Source: a virus. From it: a stretch of DNA of 64,000 bases. This document shows positions 38,750 to 46,779 of the stretch, one piece after another. The translations under genes and the position numbers were made by a program. How positions within the stretch are numbered: position 1 is the stretch's first letter; every line of letters begins with the position of its first letter. Below the pieces are notes generated by a model, which did no database searches, was not told the DNA's origin, and was given only the letters and a program-made list of their open reading frames with translations. The stretch is taken from IMG/VR virus record IMGVR_UViG_3300045971_000431, positions 1-64,000 of that record, one strand, 5' to 3'.

Positions 38750-39070
38750 TCAGCGCCTGAATTCGTAGGTGAGTTTGATGGCGTACCACTCTTTGCCGTC
38801 ACCAGAGAAGTGCACGAGCTGCGCCCACTTCTCAAGTTCGTAGGTGGACTTGTTGCTCTCCAGCGGAGTGTCGATGCGGAAGGTGTTCAGCACCTTCGCA
38901 GCCACCAGCGTGCCGAAGATGATCCTCAGCATCAGCCCGTACTGTGGCAGGCTGGGCACCACGTGCTTTGGCTGGAGGTCTCCTCCATTGACACGATAGA
39001 GCTGGTTTAGAGCTTCGAGAACGACAGGCTCACATGCCTGCGCTTTGATTGGACGTGATACGATCTTCAT
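38750..39070 (-). CDS. Hypothetical protein, 106 aa
   Basis: A 106-residue protein starting MKIVSRPIKAQACEPVVLEA, helix-rich with a hydrophobic centre (LMLRIIFGTLVAAKVLNTF). It overlaps the protease-like gene by ATGA. Function unknown. Confidence 0.66.
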   Translation of the reverse strand: MKIVSRPIKAQACEPVVLEALNQLYRVNGGDLQPKHVVPSLPQYGLMLRIIFGTLVAAKVLNTFRIDTPLESNKSTYELEKWAQLVHFSGDGKEWYAIKLTYEFRR

Positions 39071-39459
39071 GCGCCGTCCTTGACCATGTTGATTGAGTGG
39101 ATGACGAAGTCCTTGACCTCGCCGAACACCGAGACGGTGCCGTACCCAGCAGTGCGGAAGTCGTAGGACACCCCCGCATCGAGCAGCTCTGCAGCGATCT
39201 TCCCTTGCGGGGTTTCCATCAGCACCACATCACCGATCAACTCATTCGCCTCGTTGAAGCGGAGGTTGCCCACGATGTGCGATGCCTTGGCTAGGTCGAG
39301 CCCACCTTCTGGCATACCGATCTGACCGAAGAGGCGGCCATGAAGGCCAGCACTATCCTCGACCTTCTTCACGGCAGCTTCGAGAGTTGCGCGTGAATAG
39401 ATCCGGCCGTTGGCATTGGGAGTATCGGCCTTCATGATGACGACAGTAAATTGTTTCAT
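39067..39459 (-). CDS. Prohead-protease-like protein lacking the usual active-site Ser
   Basis: A 130-residue protein from ATG 39459. It follows the T4-type (U9) prohead protease layout: KADTPNANGRIYSRATLEAA, ASHIVGNLRFNEANELIGDV (candidate catalytic His), METPQGKIAAELLDAGV, and where active proteases have GVSSRGxG it reads YDFRTAGYGTV. The catalytic Ser position is therefore Arg or Thr. It may be an inactive paralogue or a wrong call. It is under an early-type, leaderless promoter, unlike true prohead genes. Confidence 0.5.
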   Translation of the reverse strand: MKQFTVVIMKADTPNANGRIYSRATLEAAVKKVEDSAGLHGRLFGQIGMPEGGLDLAKASHIVGNLRFNEANELIGDVVLMETPQGKIAAELLDAGVSYDFRTAGYGTVSVFGEVKDFVIHSINMVKDGA

Positions 39460-39464
39460 GAGTA

Positions 39465-39470
39465 ATTGTA
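39465..39470 (-). promoter_or_regulatory. Early promoter -10 (TACAAT), leaderless
   Basis: TACAAT, TACTC, then ATG 39459. GTGTTACAAT context overlaps. Confidence 0.48.
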
Positions 39471-39499
39471 ACACGCTCAGGTGTTTATCTTGGTCGTTT

Positions 39500-39847
39500 T
39501 CAGGACCGGTTTTGGGCTTTTAGCTGAACGTAGCTGACACCGGGATTTGGATCACGTATTGTGAAGTAGACACCACCTTGCTGATCTTCAAGCCAAAAGG
39601 TGGTTCCGCCAGGCTCTTGATACGCATCCATTAGTCCTGTGCTGTTGCCAACCTTGAGGCATAACTCGTGGCCGTTGCGCGTTATGAAATCAATGATGCC
39701 AGTTGTATCTTCATCCAACCCGGTAACATCTATTCTTCCAAACATGCCCAACGTTGCCAACACATTGATGGCTCGCAAACCCAATGCGATTTCGCTGTTA
39801 GACACCTCGAGATCAATTCTGCCAAAAGCATAACCAGGACTTGTCAT
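39500..39847 (-). CDS. Hypothetical protein, 115 aa
   Basis: ATG 39847 (MTSPGYAFGRIDLEVSNS) follows GGAG by seven bases. GMFGRIDVTGLDEDTTGIID and GTTFWLEDQQGGVYFTIRDP resemble a small vicinal-oxygen-chelate (glyoxalase-like) repeat, but I would not insist. Its leader overlaps the plus-strand late promoter of the adjacent homing endonuclease. Function unknown. Confidence 0.6.
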   Translation of the reverse strand: MTSPGYAFGRIDLEVSNSEIALGLRAINVLATLGMFGRIDVTGLDEDTTGIIDFITRNGHELCLKVGNSTGLMDAYQEPGGTTFWLEDQQGGVYFTIRDPNPGVSYVQLKAQNRS

Positions 39848-39858
39848 CGGTTTCTCCG

Positions 39859-39866
39859 TATAAATA
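39859..39866 (+). promoter_or_regulatory. Late promoter (TATAAATA), plus strand
   Basis: A perfect TATAAATA 21 bases before the TTG start of the GIY-YIG gene, with GGGAGA between. Confidence 0.65.
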
Positions 39867-39887
39867 AGCATTTGCGGGAGAGCAGTC

Positions 39888-40508
39888 TTGTTCTACGTCT
39901 ACACGTATTCTTCCAACGGCGTTCCCTACTATGTGGGTAAGGGGCAAAAGGCTAGAGATGTGGTGCATCTCAACATGGCGAAAAATCCAAAGGTCGCGAA
40001 AGAAACCGCGTGCATCGCCGAAACGCGCAGGCTTCTAGAAGGTAACTCGCCAGTTGAAGTCAAGCGAGTGGCAGATGGTCTGTCCGAAGTCGAGGCTTTC
40101 GAATTGGAAAAAGCGCTCATCACCCAACACGGAAGACGCCAACATGGTGGGCTGCTAGTAAACAGGACCGCTGGAGGGCAGGGCGCCTGCGGCGCGGTTC
40201 GATCACCAGAAGAGCGAGCACGTGTTGGCGCAATGTTTAGGGGCATCAAACTTTCACCGGAACGCTGCAAGAAAACGTCTGATTGGAACAAGGCCCATGG
40301 TAAGCGGCCACCGCTAAAATATGGCGCAGAACACCCACGTGCGAAGGCGGTTACTGTGCGCCTGCCGGACGGCACACACCACTCTGTACCCTGTTTGAAG
40401 GAATTTTGTAGCGTGAATGGGCTAAACATGTCGACGGTCCGCAACACTCTTTACGAGAAGAGACCCATCAAGCGCGGGCCATGGGCTGGCTTGATGCTCA
40501 TGTGTTGA
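39888..40508 (+). CDS. GIY-YIG homing endonuclease (Seg-like)
   Basis: A 206-residue plus-strand gene with a TTG start at 39888, seven bases after GGGAGA. Residues FYVYTYSSNGVPYYVGKG form the GIY-YIG core, then AETRRLLEG, a NUMOD-like DNA-binding part with SPEERARVGAMFRGIKLS and a C-terminal helix-turn-helix-type region (CLKEFCSVNGLNMSTVRNTL). It lies between phage genes in the reverse direction and overlaps uvsW by 11 bases, as T4 seg genes do. It probably spreads itself by cutting related phage DNA. Confidence 0.85.
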   Translation: MFYVYTYSSNGVPYYVGKGQKARDVVHLNMAKNPKVAKETACIAETRRLLEGNSPVEVKRVADGLSEVEAFELEKALITQHGRRQHGGLLVNRTAGGQGACGAVRSPEERARVGAMFRGIKLSPERCKKTSDWNKAHGKRPPLKYGAEHPRAKAVTVRLPDGTHHSVPCLKEFCSVNGLNMSTVRNTLYEKRPIKRGPWAGLMLMC

Positions 40509-41907
40509 TCTTGGTTGTCTTCAGGACTGGGTACTTCGCTTCCGTGTACCATTTTTTACGTTCACGAAAATGTTTGCGAGCCCACTTCAGACAGGAGTGA
40601 ACGTCCACACAGTGCACACGATCCTTGTCGTGACCCTTGCGGAGCGACCGGCCGATGGACTGGATAGAGCGGATGAACCCCTTGCCAGCATCGATCATCA
40701 TGAAATTAAAAATCCTATCGATGCTGATGCCTTGCGAAGCAATGCCGAAGGTTGCGATGACGATGAGGTCGTCACGGTTTTCGAACAAGTGGTACCACTC
40801 AGCCCGTACCTCGTTCTCGGTCTCACCTGCCAGGAACACGGAGTCCTTGATCAACTTCTGCAGCGCCTTACCCTGCTTGATCGAGTTGACCAGCACCAGC
40901 GTGTTGCCGTACTGGTCTGCGCGAGTGATGACGAGGTCAGCGATCAGATCCAGGCGGGCTGGGTTCTTGTTGATGAATGACCGCTCGGTGCCGTAGTCAG
41001 GGAACTCCTCATCTGCTGTCTCTTGAATCTCGATTGGTTCAATCTCGAGCTGAGCAAGGTAGCCCATAGCGATCAGTTCGTGGGCATGGATCTCGTAGAG
41101 GATCTCACCGATGGCACCACGCAGGGTCATCTGATCGATCTTTGGTTTCGGGAAGGTGCCCGTGCAGCCGAAGCGGTAGGCGCAGTTCTTGCCATGGTTG
41201 TTGATGAGCTCGCCCACCACCTTGGCTGAAGCGCCGTGCGCCTCGTCCACGATGATGCAGTGGAAGCTCTCAACGATGGCTGGGTTGTTCTGCAGCGCCT
41301 GCCACGTGGCAACCACGACCGCATGGCTGATGTCCTTCTTGGCTCCGGAGTATGTGCCAACATCAAGATTGCACATCGTGAAGGTGCCAACCGTCTGGCT
41401 CACGAGGTCCGAGGATGGCACGATGACCATCGTCTTCAGTTCGTTCTGTGCCATCACATCTGCAAGTGCAGCGCAGATGAGGGTCTTGCCAGCACCCGTG
41501 CCAGCGATGATGAAGCCGGAGGTGGCGTTCAGGGCGGCATTCACCGCGTCCACCTGGTACGGCCGAAGCTTGACGCCCAGCTTGTGCTCAGGCTTGCGCA
41601 GGAACCATTCGGCATCCATGCGGGTTTCGATGATGTCGACTGGCCGGCGAAGGTCTCGAATCTCGATGTCGTAGCCCCAGGTTTCCAGGTACGGTGTGAT
41701 CTCGTCCAACAACCGGAAGTAGACCTTCCCGGTCTTGTCAAAGAACCGAACCTTGCCATCCCACCGGCCGAGCTTGTAGAGCGGCATGAAGAACGCGCCC
41801 TCGACCATGATGGCGAACTTGTTCTCCAGCACTTGGTGGTCAGGCGGCTCGAGGCCAGAGATCTGGCAGTAGACCTCGTCTCGAACGGTGATGTAGGCCT
41901 TCTTCAT
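40498..41907 (-). CDS. uvsW: UvsW-like DNA/RNA helicase
   Basis: A 469-residue superfamily 2 helicase with a UvsW-type N-terminal domain. AGTGAGKT at 135-142 (Walker A), IIVDEAHG at 218-225 (DEAH) and GCTGTFPK (motif III), then QGISIDRIFNFM and QSIGRSLRKG (motif VI). In T4 UvsW unwinds R-loops and branched DNA and switches replication from origin to recombination mode. It lies next to the UvsY-like and UvsX genes. Confidence 0.9.
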   Translation of the reverse strand: MKKAYITVRDEVYCQISGLEPPDHQVLENKFAIMVEGAFFMPLYKLGRWDGKVRFFDKTGKVYFRLLDEITPYLETWGYDIEIRDLRRPVDIIETRMDAEWFLRKPEHKLGVKLRPYQVDAVNAALNATSGFIIAGTGAGKTLICAALADVMAQNELKTMVIVPSSDLVSQTVGTFTMCNLDVGTYSGAKKDISHAVVVATWQALQNNPAIVESFHCIIVDEAHGASAKVVGELINNHGKNCAYRFGCTGTFPKPKIDQMTLRGAIGEILYEIHAHELIAMGYLAQLEIEPIEIQETADEEFPDYGTERSFINKNPARLDLIADLVITRADQYGNTLVLVNSIKQGKALQKLIKDSVFLAGETENEVRAEWYHLFENRDDLIVIATFGIASQGISIDRIFNFMMIDAGKGFIRSIQSIGRSLRKGHDKDRVHCVDVHSCLKWARKHFRERKKWYTEAKYPVLKTTKINT

Positions 41908-42380
41908 TGCGCGAAGCGGAAGTGGCGTTCGAGGTTGTGGGAGCGGATGTAGGAGATGGGCTTCGCGTCATGCAGCGGAGCAAGCATGAGACCCGCAGTG
42001 CTGAGGTGTGTCACGAGCAGCATGATGCGCATCGTCTCGATGGCAGAAATCTGTGCATCGGGTTCCAGACGAGCAGACACACGCACACCGTTCTCTTCCT
42101 CGTAGAAGGTGACAGAGCTGGTGGGGCCAATCGGATCCCACATGAGTACAGGCGGGGTCGACTTGATGGAACTGCCGCTGCTGTTCGAGTAGTTCAGATG
42201 GGCGACGCCTGCACCAATCGTGTAGGTGGTTCCCATTGATGGCTGTGGTGCAGCAGTCGGTATCGGCTGGTTGCTGAAGCCGTAGTTCTGTGGGTTGCCA
42301 ACAACGGGTGCACCATTGCCGACATTGCCGTAGCTGTAGCCGCCATGGTATGGCTTTACTGAGGGATCAGAGGATGACAT
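41904..42380 (-). CDS. Hypothetical protein, 158 aa
   Basis: ATG 42380 (MSSSDPSVKPYHGGYSYG) starts a protein with a disordered Gly/Asn/Pro/Tyr-rich 70-residue N-terminus and a folded beta-helix C-terminal part (VTFYEEENGVRVSARLEPDA). Placed between uvsW and the UvsY-like gene and overlapping both, it may assist recombination. Function unknown. Confidence 0.65.
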   Translation of the reverse strand: MSSSDPSVKPYHGGYSYGNVGNGAPVVGNPQNYGFSNQPIPTAAPQPSMGTTYTIGAGVAHLNYSNSSGSSIKSTPPVLMWDPIGPTSSVTFYEEENGVRVSARLEPDAQISAIETMRIMLLVTHLSTAGLMLAPLHDAKPISYIRSHNLERHFRFAQ

Positions 42381-42828
42381 CTTGTAGTTCCGCAACTCGT
42401 AGTTTGGTGATATTCTGCAGCATCCAGCCCATCTGCTTGAACGCCTCGACGATTTCTTCCAGCTTGTCCCGCACGAGGGAGACCTCGATGACGAGCTGAT
42501 TGTGTGCGACCATCTCAGGGCTACCGGCAATGAAGACGGTAGTCTCGCGGGCTCCGTAGGCGCGCTGGCCCTGCATCAGGTTCTTCAGCAGGCGCGACTC
42601 CAGTTTGCAGCTGAAGTTCTCGAGCAGCTTGACGACGTGCTTGGCTTCCTTGGCCCGCTGGCTGTAGAAGGCTTGGTGTTGTGGGAGGGTGCGTGCGATG
42701 ACCTCGAGTCGCTCACCTGCAATCTCGAACATCTTCTCGGCGCCAGCAATGTCTTCCTCGAAAGCGTCGAGGATAGGACCGAGCTGCTCGGCAAGGCGAG
42801 ACTCTTCAAGATCGAGTAGAGGACTCAT
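42367..42828 (-). CDS. UvsY-like recombination mediator (candidate)
   Basis: A 153-residue helical protein with the mediator-like order: long helices, QRAYGARETTVFIAGSPEMV, DKLEEIVEAFKQMGWMLQNI and a terminal KLRVAEL. T4 UvsY loads UvsX on gp32-coated DNA; here the gene sits between UvsW and UvsX as in several T4-like phages. The identity is based mainly on position and helical pattern. Confidence 0.5.
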   Translation of the reverse strand: MSPLLDLEESRLAEQLGPILDAFEEDIAGAEKMFEIAGERLEVIARTLPQHQAFYSQRAKEAKHVVKLLENFSCKLESRLLKNLMQGQRAYGARETTVFIAGSPEMVAHNQLVIEVSLVRDKLEEIVEAFKQMGWMLQNITKLRVAELQDVIL

Positions 42829-43091
42829 TCGTGACCGCGATTGGAGATGATGAATTCGTCAGTGTTGTAGTCGAAGTCGACCGTCTGATCGACTAGCAGA
42901 TTCACAGTCTGCATGTCGGCGACTACCTTCGGCACTTGGAGTATTGTACAATCGAACTGACGCTCATCAGCGTTAGGTATAAGGTCCACGTGCTGCCCTG
43001 CATGAGGAAGGGTGGTCACCTGGACTCGAAAGGAACTACCCGGCTCCAAGAGTTGAAGGATCTTGGACCGGGCACAGAGAGTGATTCGCAT
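42825..43091 (-). CDS. Hypothetical protein, 88 aa (late box)
   Basis: An 88-residue beta protein starting MRITLCARSKILQLLEPGS. A late box and leader stem-loop lie 30 bases upstream. It overlaps the UvsY-like gene by ATGA, which may thus also be late. Function unknown. Confidence 0.65.
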   Translation of the reverse strand: MRITLCARSKILQLLEPGSSFRVQVTTLPHAGQHVDLIPNADERQFDCTILQVPKVVADMQTVNLLVDQTVDFDYNTDEFIISNRGHE

Positions 43092-43100
43092 GATAGGGCG

Positions 43101-43115
43101 GGGCCGTAGTGGCCC
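43101..43115 (-). promoter_or_regulatory. 5' leader stem-loop after late box
   Basis: GGGCC pairs with GGCCC around a five-base loop, between the late box and ATG 43091. Confidence 0.45.
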
Positions 43116-43120
43116 TGCTC

Positions 43121-43126
43121 TATTTA
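43121..43126 (-). promoter_or_regulatory. Late promoter box (AGTAAATA) overlapping a stop codon
   Basis: TAAATA begins with the TAA stop of the upstream small gene. It lies 30 bases before ATG 43091. Confidence 0.5.
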
Positions 43127-43303
43127 CTCGGCTGCGTCGTCGGCTTCTGCCTTCTTCGGCAGGAGCGAGAGCTCGTCGATGGCGGTGCGAACTGCCTTGA
43201 TGAGCTTGCCTTGTGACACAAACACCGTGGTCTTGGTGTCGGAGTCGGTGTCAACGGTCAGGACGAAGCCGCCGTCGGCGAAGTGGATTGAGAGTCCGTT
43301 CAT
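43124..43303 (-). CDS. Small acidic protein, 59 aa
   Basis: ATG 43303 (MNGLSIHFADGGFVLTVD) overlaps the UvsX stop by ATGA and opens a 59-residue frame ending with an acidic EADDAAE tail. A beta strand pair is followed by a helix. Cotranslated with UvsX. Function unknown. Confidence 0.65.
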   Translation of the reverse strand: MNGLSIHFADGGFVLTVDTDSDTKTTVFVSQGKLIKAVRTAIDELSLLPKKAEADDAAE

Positions 43304-44424
43304 GTGGTTTCCTTCTTGGCCTTACGGCCCTTTGTGGTTGGTGTTTCGTCTTGGTCGACGATGTTTTCGATCTCGTCTTCGCTGGGTTCCAAAGCCAACC
43401 CACGAGCAGCGATCGGCACGCACGCTTCATGAGCAAGCAGCTTGAGCGCGATGGTGTCATCGAACTCCTTCTCCTTGAACACGATTCGTTCGCCGTTGAT
43501 CTCAGCGACGTAACTGAGCTTCTCGCCGGGTTGGGTGCCCTTGCCGGTCACGCCCATTTCAACGAGCAGGTCCAGCAGACCAGACGTCGATGCCATGCCG
43601 CGGTTGTACGGCACGTCGAGCTCGACCTTGGTACCCAGCTTTGCGAACCGTGACTTGTAGGTCTCGAATCGCATGCGCACACCGGTGACAACGCCTTCAT
43701 CCTTCAACTTCAGCTTCGTGACGATGCCGATGATCGAGGACGAGAACTTCGTCGAGTTGGTGATTGCCCAAGCACCGTCACCCATCATGACGTCTTGTGG
43801 GTACACGTGGTCCGTCACAAGCATCGTGATTGGCAGCCGACCCAAGTGAGCCACCGCCAGCCGAAGCATTGCCTTGCGGCGCTTGGCCAAGATGCCCTGG
43901 TCGGACTTGATCGTACCGTCGCGGTCGTAGTTCTCAAACTCCGTGGTGGAGCTGAGCATCGCCAACGAGTCAAGCACGATGATCGTCTTCTGCACCGCTT
44001 CACCGTAGTTGTCCTTGCCGTACGTCTTCTGGTAGTTCGAGAAGAACTCAGCAAGAACGCGGTTGACGTCTTCGATGGTCGCGACAGAGATATAGGTGAG
44101 AGCTTCTTCACGGATGTCGCACCCGATCTTCGACAGGTAGTCCACGTCGATGGCGTGTTCACTGTCAAGGAAGAGTACGTGGTAGCCGAGAAGCTGCGCC
44201 TGAAGAGCAATGTTCGACACGATGAAGCTCTTGCCAGCGCCGGATGGGCCTGCGAAAAGCGTAATCTTGCCGAGTGGAATGCCCTTCTTGAAGTCACCAC
44301 TCAACGCGCGATTGAGGGCGTAGTTGCCAGTGCTCAACCAATGTTCGACAGTCCGCAGACCGACTCCCACTGTGTCAAGCTTCGCAACTTCCTTCTTGAA
44401 CTTGTCAAGGAATGGTAGTGCCAT
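43300..44424 (-). CDS. uvsX: UvsX recombinase (RecA/Rad51 type)
   Basis: A 374-residue recombinase. Walker A GPSGAGKS is at 59-66, a VLFLDSEHAIDVDYLSKIG block follows, and Walker B IIVLDSLAM lies near 147-155; then LVTDHVYPQDVMM (loop region). The acidic C-terminus ends in a Lys-rich tail (TKGRKAKKETT). UvsX pairs homologous DNA for recombination-dependent replication. It directly follows the SSB gene. Confidence 0.93.
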   Translation of the reverse strand: MALPFLDKFKKEVAKLDTVGVGLRTVEHWLSTGNYALNRALSGDFKKGIPLGKITLFAGPSGAGKSFIVSNIALQAQLLGYHVLFLDSEHAIDVDYLSKIGCDIREEALTYISVATIEDVNRVLAEFFSNYQKTYGKDNYGEAVQKTIIVLDSLAMLSSTTEFENYDRDGTIKSDQGILAKRRKAMLRLAVAHLGRLPITMLVTDHVYPQDVMMGDGAWAITNSTKFSSSIIGIVTKLKLKDEGVVTGVRMRFETYKSRFAKLGTKVELDVPYNRGMASTSGLLDLLVEMGVTGKGTQPGEKLSYVAEINGERIVFKEKEFDDTIALKLLAHEACVPIAARGLALEPSEDEIENIVDQDETPTTKGRKAKKETT

Positions 44425-44490
44425 TGATCCTCCTGATGATTAAGAACAGAAGTACCAGTTGCCTAGTACTTCCGTTCTACATGGACCGAG

Positions 44491-45384
44491 TTACTCGGCA
44501 GCGCTGGCTTGTGCAGCCTTGGCAGCAGCGCGTTGGCGGAGCTGCTCAACGACGGACAGCTTCGGAGCTGCGGTCGTCGTGGTGTCTGCTGCAGGAGTTG
44601 CAGCAGCTTGCACGGCAGGCTTGGCCGTCACGGCAGGCTTGGCGGCAGGGGCCGGAGCTTCGTCGTCACCACCGCTTTCGGGCATCGAGGCACCAGTCTG
44701 ATCGGCGATCAGCATGGCTTCGAGCTGCTCACGACCCGTCTTCGGGGTACGGTAAGCCTTCAGGTCGTACAGCGTGATGGCTTCGATGATGTCATCAGCC
44801 ACGTCGGTCTGCTTCGGTGCGAAGCCAGAGGTCTGGTACGAGGCGTACTCACCTGACTTGGTCTTCTTGATGCGGAAGTTGTAGCCGCCCTTCAGCTCGT
44901 ACGGAGCCTCTTCCAGATCGCCAGACTTGAATGCTGCCTGGATCTGGTTGAAGATGGCCGGACCGAAGTCGATCAGCTTCACGAGTTGCTCAGCGTCATG
45001 TTCGACAGGGCTGTCGATCACGAGCACTTGGCCGAGGTAGCTCTTCTTGCGGTAGTACTTCTTGCCCAGGGTCTGGTTGTGGTCTGGGGACTTCTCGTCG
45101 TAGTAGCCCTGCGACAGCGTGCAGATGGGGCAGTCTTCGCCGTACATCTTCAAGCACGCGACAGTTTCCTTCTTGCCGTTGATGACGAGTTCGTGCGTCA
45201 AGTTCTCCACAAGGAAGCCCATGCCGTTGTCGTCGTCTTGGTCGGGGAGGAAGCGCACCGTGGAGGTGCTATCGTGGGGAGCCTTCCAAAATGGAAACTT
45301 CAATTTCCACGTTTGGTCTCCACCACCGCCTTGGGTCTTCTGGGCGAAGTTTGCGGCGAGTTCTGCGAGTGTCTTCTTAGCCAT
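44491..45384 (-). CDS. gp32-like single-stranded DNA-binding protein
   Basis: A 297-residue protein. The basic N-terminus (MAKKTLAELAANFAQK) is followed by an OB-fold core with zinc ligands H64, C77, C85 and C88, almost the same positions as in T4 gp32 (H64, C77, C87, C90). The C-terminal third is Ala/Pro-rich and ends with an acidic patch then Ala-rich helix. It coats ssDNA and recruits the recombination and replication proteins. It has early (45541) and late (45454) promoters. Confidence 0.92.
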   Translation of the reverse strand: MAKKTLAELAANFAQKTQGGGGDQTWKLKFPFWKAPHDSTSTVRFLPDQDDDNGMGFLVENLTHELVINGKKETVACLKMYGEDCPICTLSQGYYDEKSPDHNQTLGKKYYRKKSYLGQVLVIDSPVEHDAEQLVKLIDFGPAIFNQIQAAFKSGDLEEAPYELKGGYNFRIKKTKSGEYASYQTSGFAPKQTDVADDIIEAITLYDLKAYRTPKTGREQLEAMLIADQTGASMPESGGDDEAPAPAAKPAVTAKPAVQAAATPAADTTTTAAPKLSVVEQLRQRAAAKAAQASAAE

Positions 45385-45429
45385 GGTTCAAAACCTTTCA
45401 AAGTTACAAATTGATTGAGTGTACAAAAG

Positions 45430-45451
45430 TTGCACGTCTTCCGACGTGCAA
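45430..45451 (-). promoter_or_regulatory. 5' leader stem-loop of the SSB transcript
   Basis: TTGCACGTC and GACGTGCAA pair perfectly (nine base pairs, four-base loop), beginning two bases after the late box. Confidence 0.6.
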
Positions 45452-45453
45452 GG

Positions 45454-45461
45454 TATTTATA
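45454..45461 (-). promoter_or_regulatory. Late promoter (TATAAATA) for SSB
   Basis: A perfect T4 late consensus 70 bases before ATG 45384. Confidence 0.7.
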
Positions 45462-45540
45462 CGGAACCGCCTGCTTTCAGCGACTCAACCTGCAAATGTC
45501 AGTGTACTGCGGTAACGCAAGTGCTTAACTGACAAGAGCT

Positions 45541-45546
45541 ATTGTA
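45541..45546 (-). promoter_or_regulatory. Early promoter -10 (TACAAT) for SSB
   Basis: TACAATAGCTC in the gap upstream of the late box. It resembles the early -10 and its following AGC context. The -35 is weak. Confidence 0.42.
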
Positions 45547-45551
45547 ACCAG

Positions 45552-45575
45552 AAGGGGGACCACGTGGTCCCCCTT
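45552..45575 (-). terminator. Terminator-like perfect palindrome
   Basis: A 24-base perfect palindrome (AAGGGGGACCAC and its complement) followed on the minus strand by CTTCTGG. It lies 23 bases past the HD-Pnk stop and ahead of the SSB promoters. Confidence 0.6.
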
Positions 45576-45597
45576 TCAGGTCGGTTACAACCTAGAC

Positions 45598-46743
45598 TTA
45601 GGTCTCGCGATGGTAGACCTGGATGACTGCATCTACCTCGCTGCCCTTCCACGCAGAGGTCTGCGCGAAGTACTGCTGCTTCAAGGCGGTGTACGGAACC
45701 TCCTTGTCGCCACGCGTCTTCTGACGGGCCAACAACGTCTTGAACGTCGTCCAGAATTCCACCGCCACGATCTTCATGTGCAATGCGCGGGCTTGCTGCA
45801 CGTACTGCGCGCGAACCTTCTTCGAGCCGTTGGTGTTGTCGACGATGACATCAGCCGAATTGCATGGGAACACACGCAACTCCTCGAAGCGGTCAGCGAT
45901 CCTCGCATTGGCGAAGGCACGAAACGCGCTGTCGTTGGCGAAGGTGTAGGCCACCGCATCGCGGTAGTCTTGCTTCACGTCCGTGCCGGCACCGAACGGC
46001 GTCGTCATCTTGTTGAAGTACTCCAAGCGCATCTCATCCAACGACAAGACGACCGACGACCGCTTCTCGTACTGAGCACGCCACGTGGACTTGCCCGAAC
46101 CTGACGGCCCGACCAAGATGTAGCAGATGCCCTTGCGAGGATCCACGACATGCGTCTCCAACGGAACCGCCTTGAACTGCGCGATCCAATCTGCGACGGC
46201 CTTCAACTTCTCTTCCATGCCGTCGCTGATGCGCCCGAAAGCGTCCGACTGCAAGTGGTCGTAGAAGCACTCCTCGTCCTCACGCAAGGTGTGGGCGACG
46301 GCCGTGCGCAATGCAGAGACCTTCACCTTGTCCTTGTAGCCGAAAGGCAAGTGATGTTCGATGATCCAGCGGACCTGACGTGCTTCATCCGGCGTGAGCA
46401 ACTGCTGCAAGAACGGGTCCGTCAACCACGTTTCCGTGAAGGTGACAGCCGAGTCCTGCTCGTGGCCTGCGTACCGACGGTACGTGCCAGAGCCGTCCTT
46501 CTTCTCGAGTACTTCTTCGGCAGCAGGCTTGCCCGTGTCGTGGAACAACAAGGCGATCGACGTGATCTTGTTCTGCTGAGGCGTGCGGAGAGGTGCGAGG
46601 TTCGTCGCGTACCAGTCCAACGCCATCTCGGTGTGAACCGCTACGTTCTCTTCACGGTGCCAAGGGGAGGCCTCGACAGTTGCGACCAAGCCGGCCCACG
46701 CTGGGGTCTGCTTGAAGTGTTCGATGTATTGCTGGTAGTCCAT
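45598..46743 (-). CDS. HD-Pnk: HD phosphoesterase fused to polynucleotide kinase
   Basis: A 381-residue two-domain protein. N-terminal HD domain: AVHTEM (H37), LLFHDTGKP (H68, D69), YAGHEQ (H94) and IIEHHLP (H130), which would bind metals and remove 3' or 2',3'-cyclic phosphate. C-terminal kinase: VGPSGSGKST at 211-220, LSLDEMRLEY and DVIVDNTN, which would phosphorylate 5'-OH ends. The same fusion is known from Runella HD-Pnk. With the RNA ligase at 2213 it would heal and reseal RNA cut by host anticodon nucleases. Leaderless start. Confidence 0.85.
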   Translation of the reverse strand: MDYQQYIEHFKQTPAWAGLVATVEASPWHREENVAVHTEMALDWYATNLAPLRTPQQNKITSIALLFHDTGKPAAEEVLEKKDGSGTYRRYAGHEQDSAVTFTETWLTDPFLQQLLTPDEARQVRWIIEHHLPFGYKDKVKVSALRTAVAHTLREDEECFYDHLQSDAFGRISDGMEEKLKAVADWIAQFKAVPLETHVVDPRKGICYILVGPSGSGKSTWRAQYEKRSSVVLSLDEMRLEYFNKMTTPFGAGTDVKQDYRDAVAYTFANDSAFRAFANARIADRFEELRVFPCNSADVIVDNTNGSKKVRAQYVQQARALHMKIVAVEFWTTFKTLLARQKTRGDKEVPYTALKQQYFAQTSAWKGSEVDAVIQVYHRET

Positions 46744-46749
46744 GGAGCC

Positions 46750-46779
46750 ATTATATCACGGCTTCCTGCGGATGTACAC
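46750..46779 (-). promoter_or_regulatory. Early promoter, leaderless, for HD-Pnk
   Basis: TATAAT 46750-46755 and GTGTAC 46774-46779 (18-base spacer). The ATG begins six bases after the -10. Confidence 0.7.
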
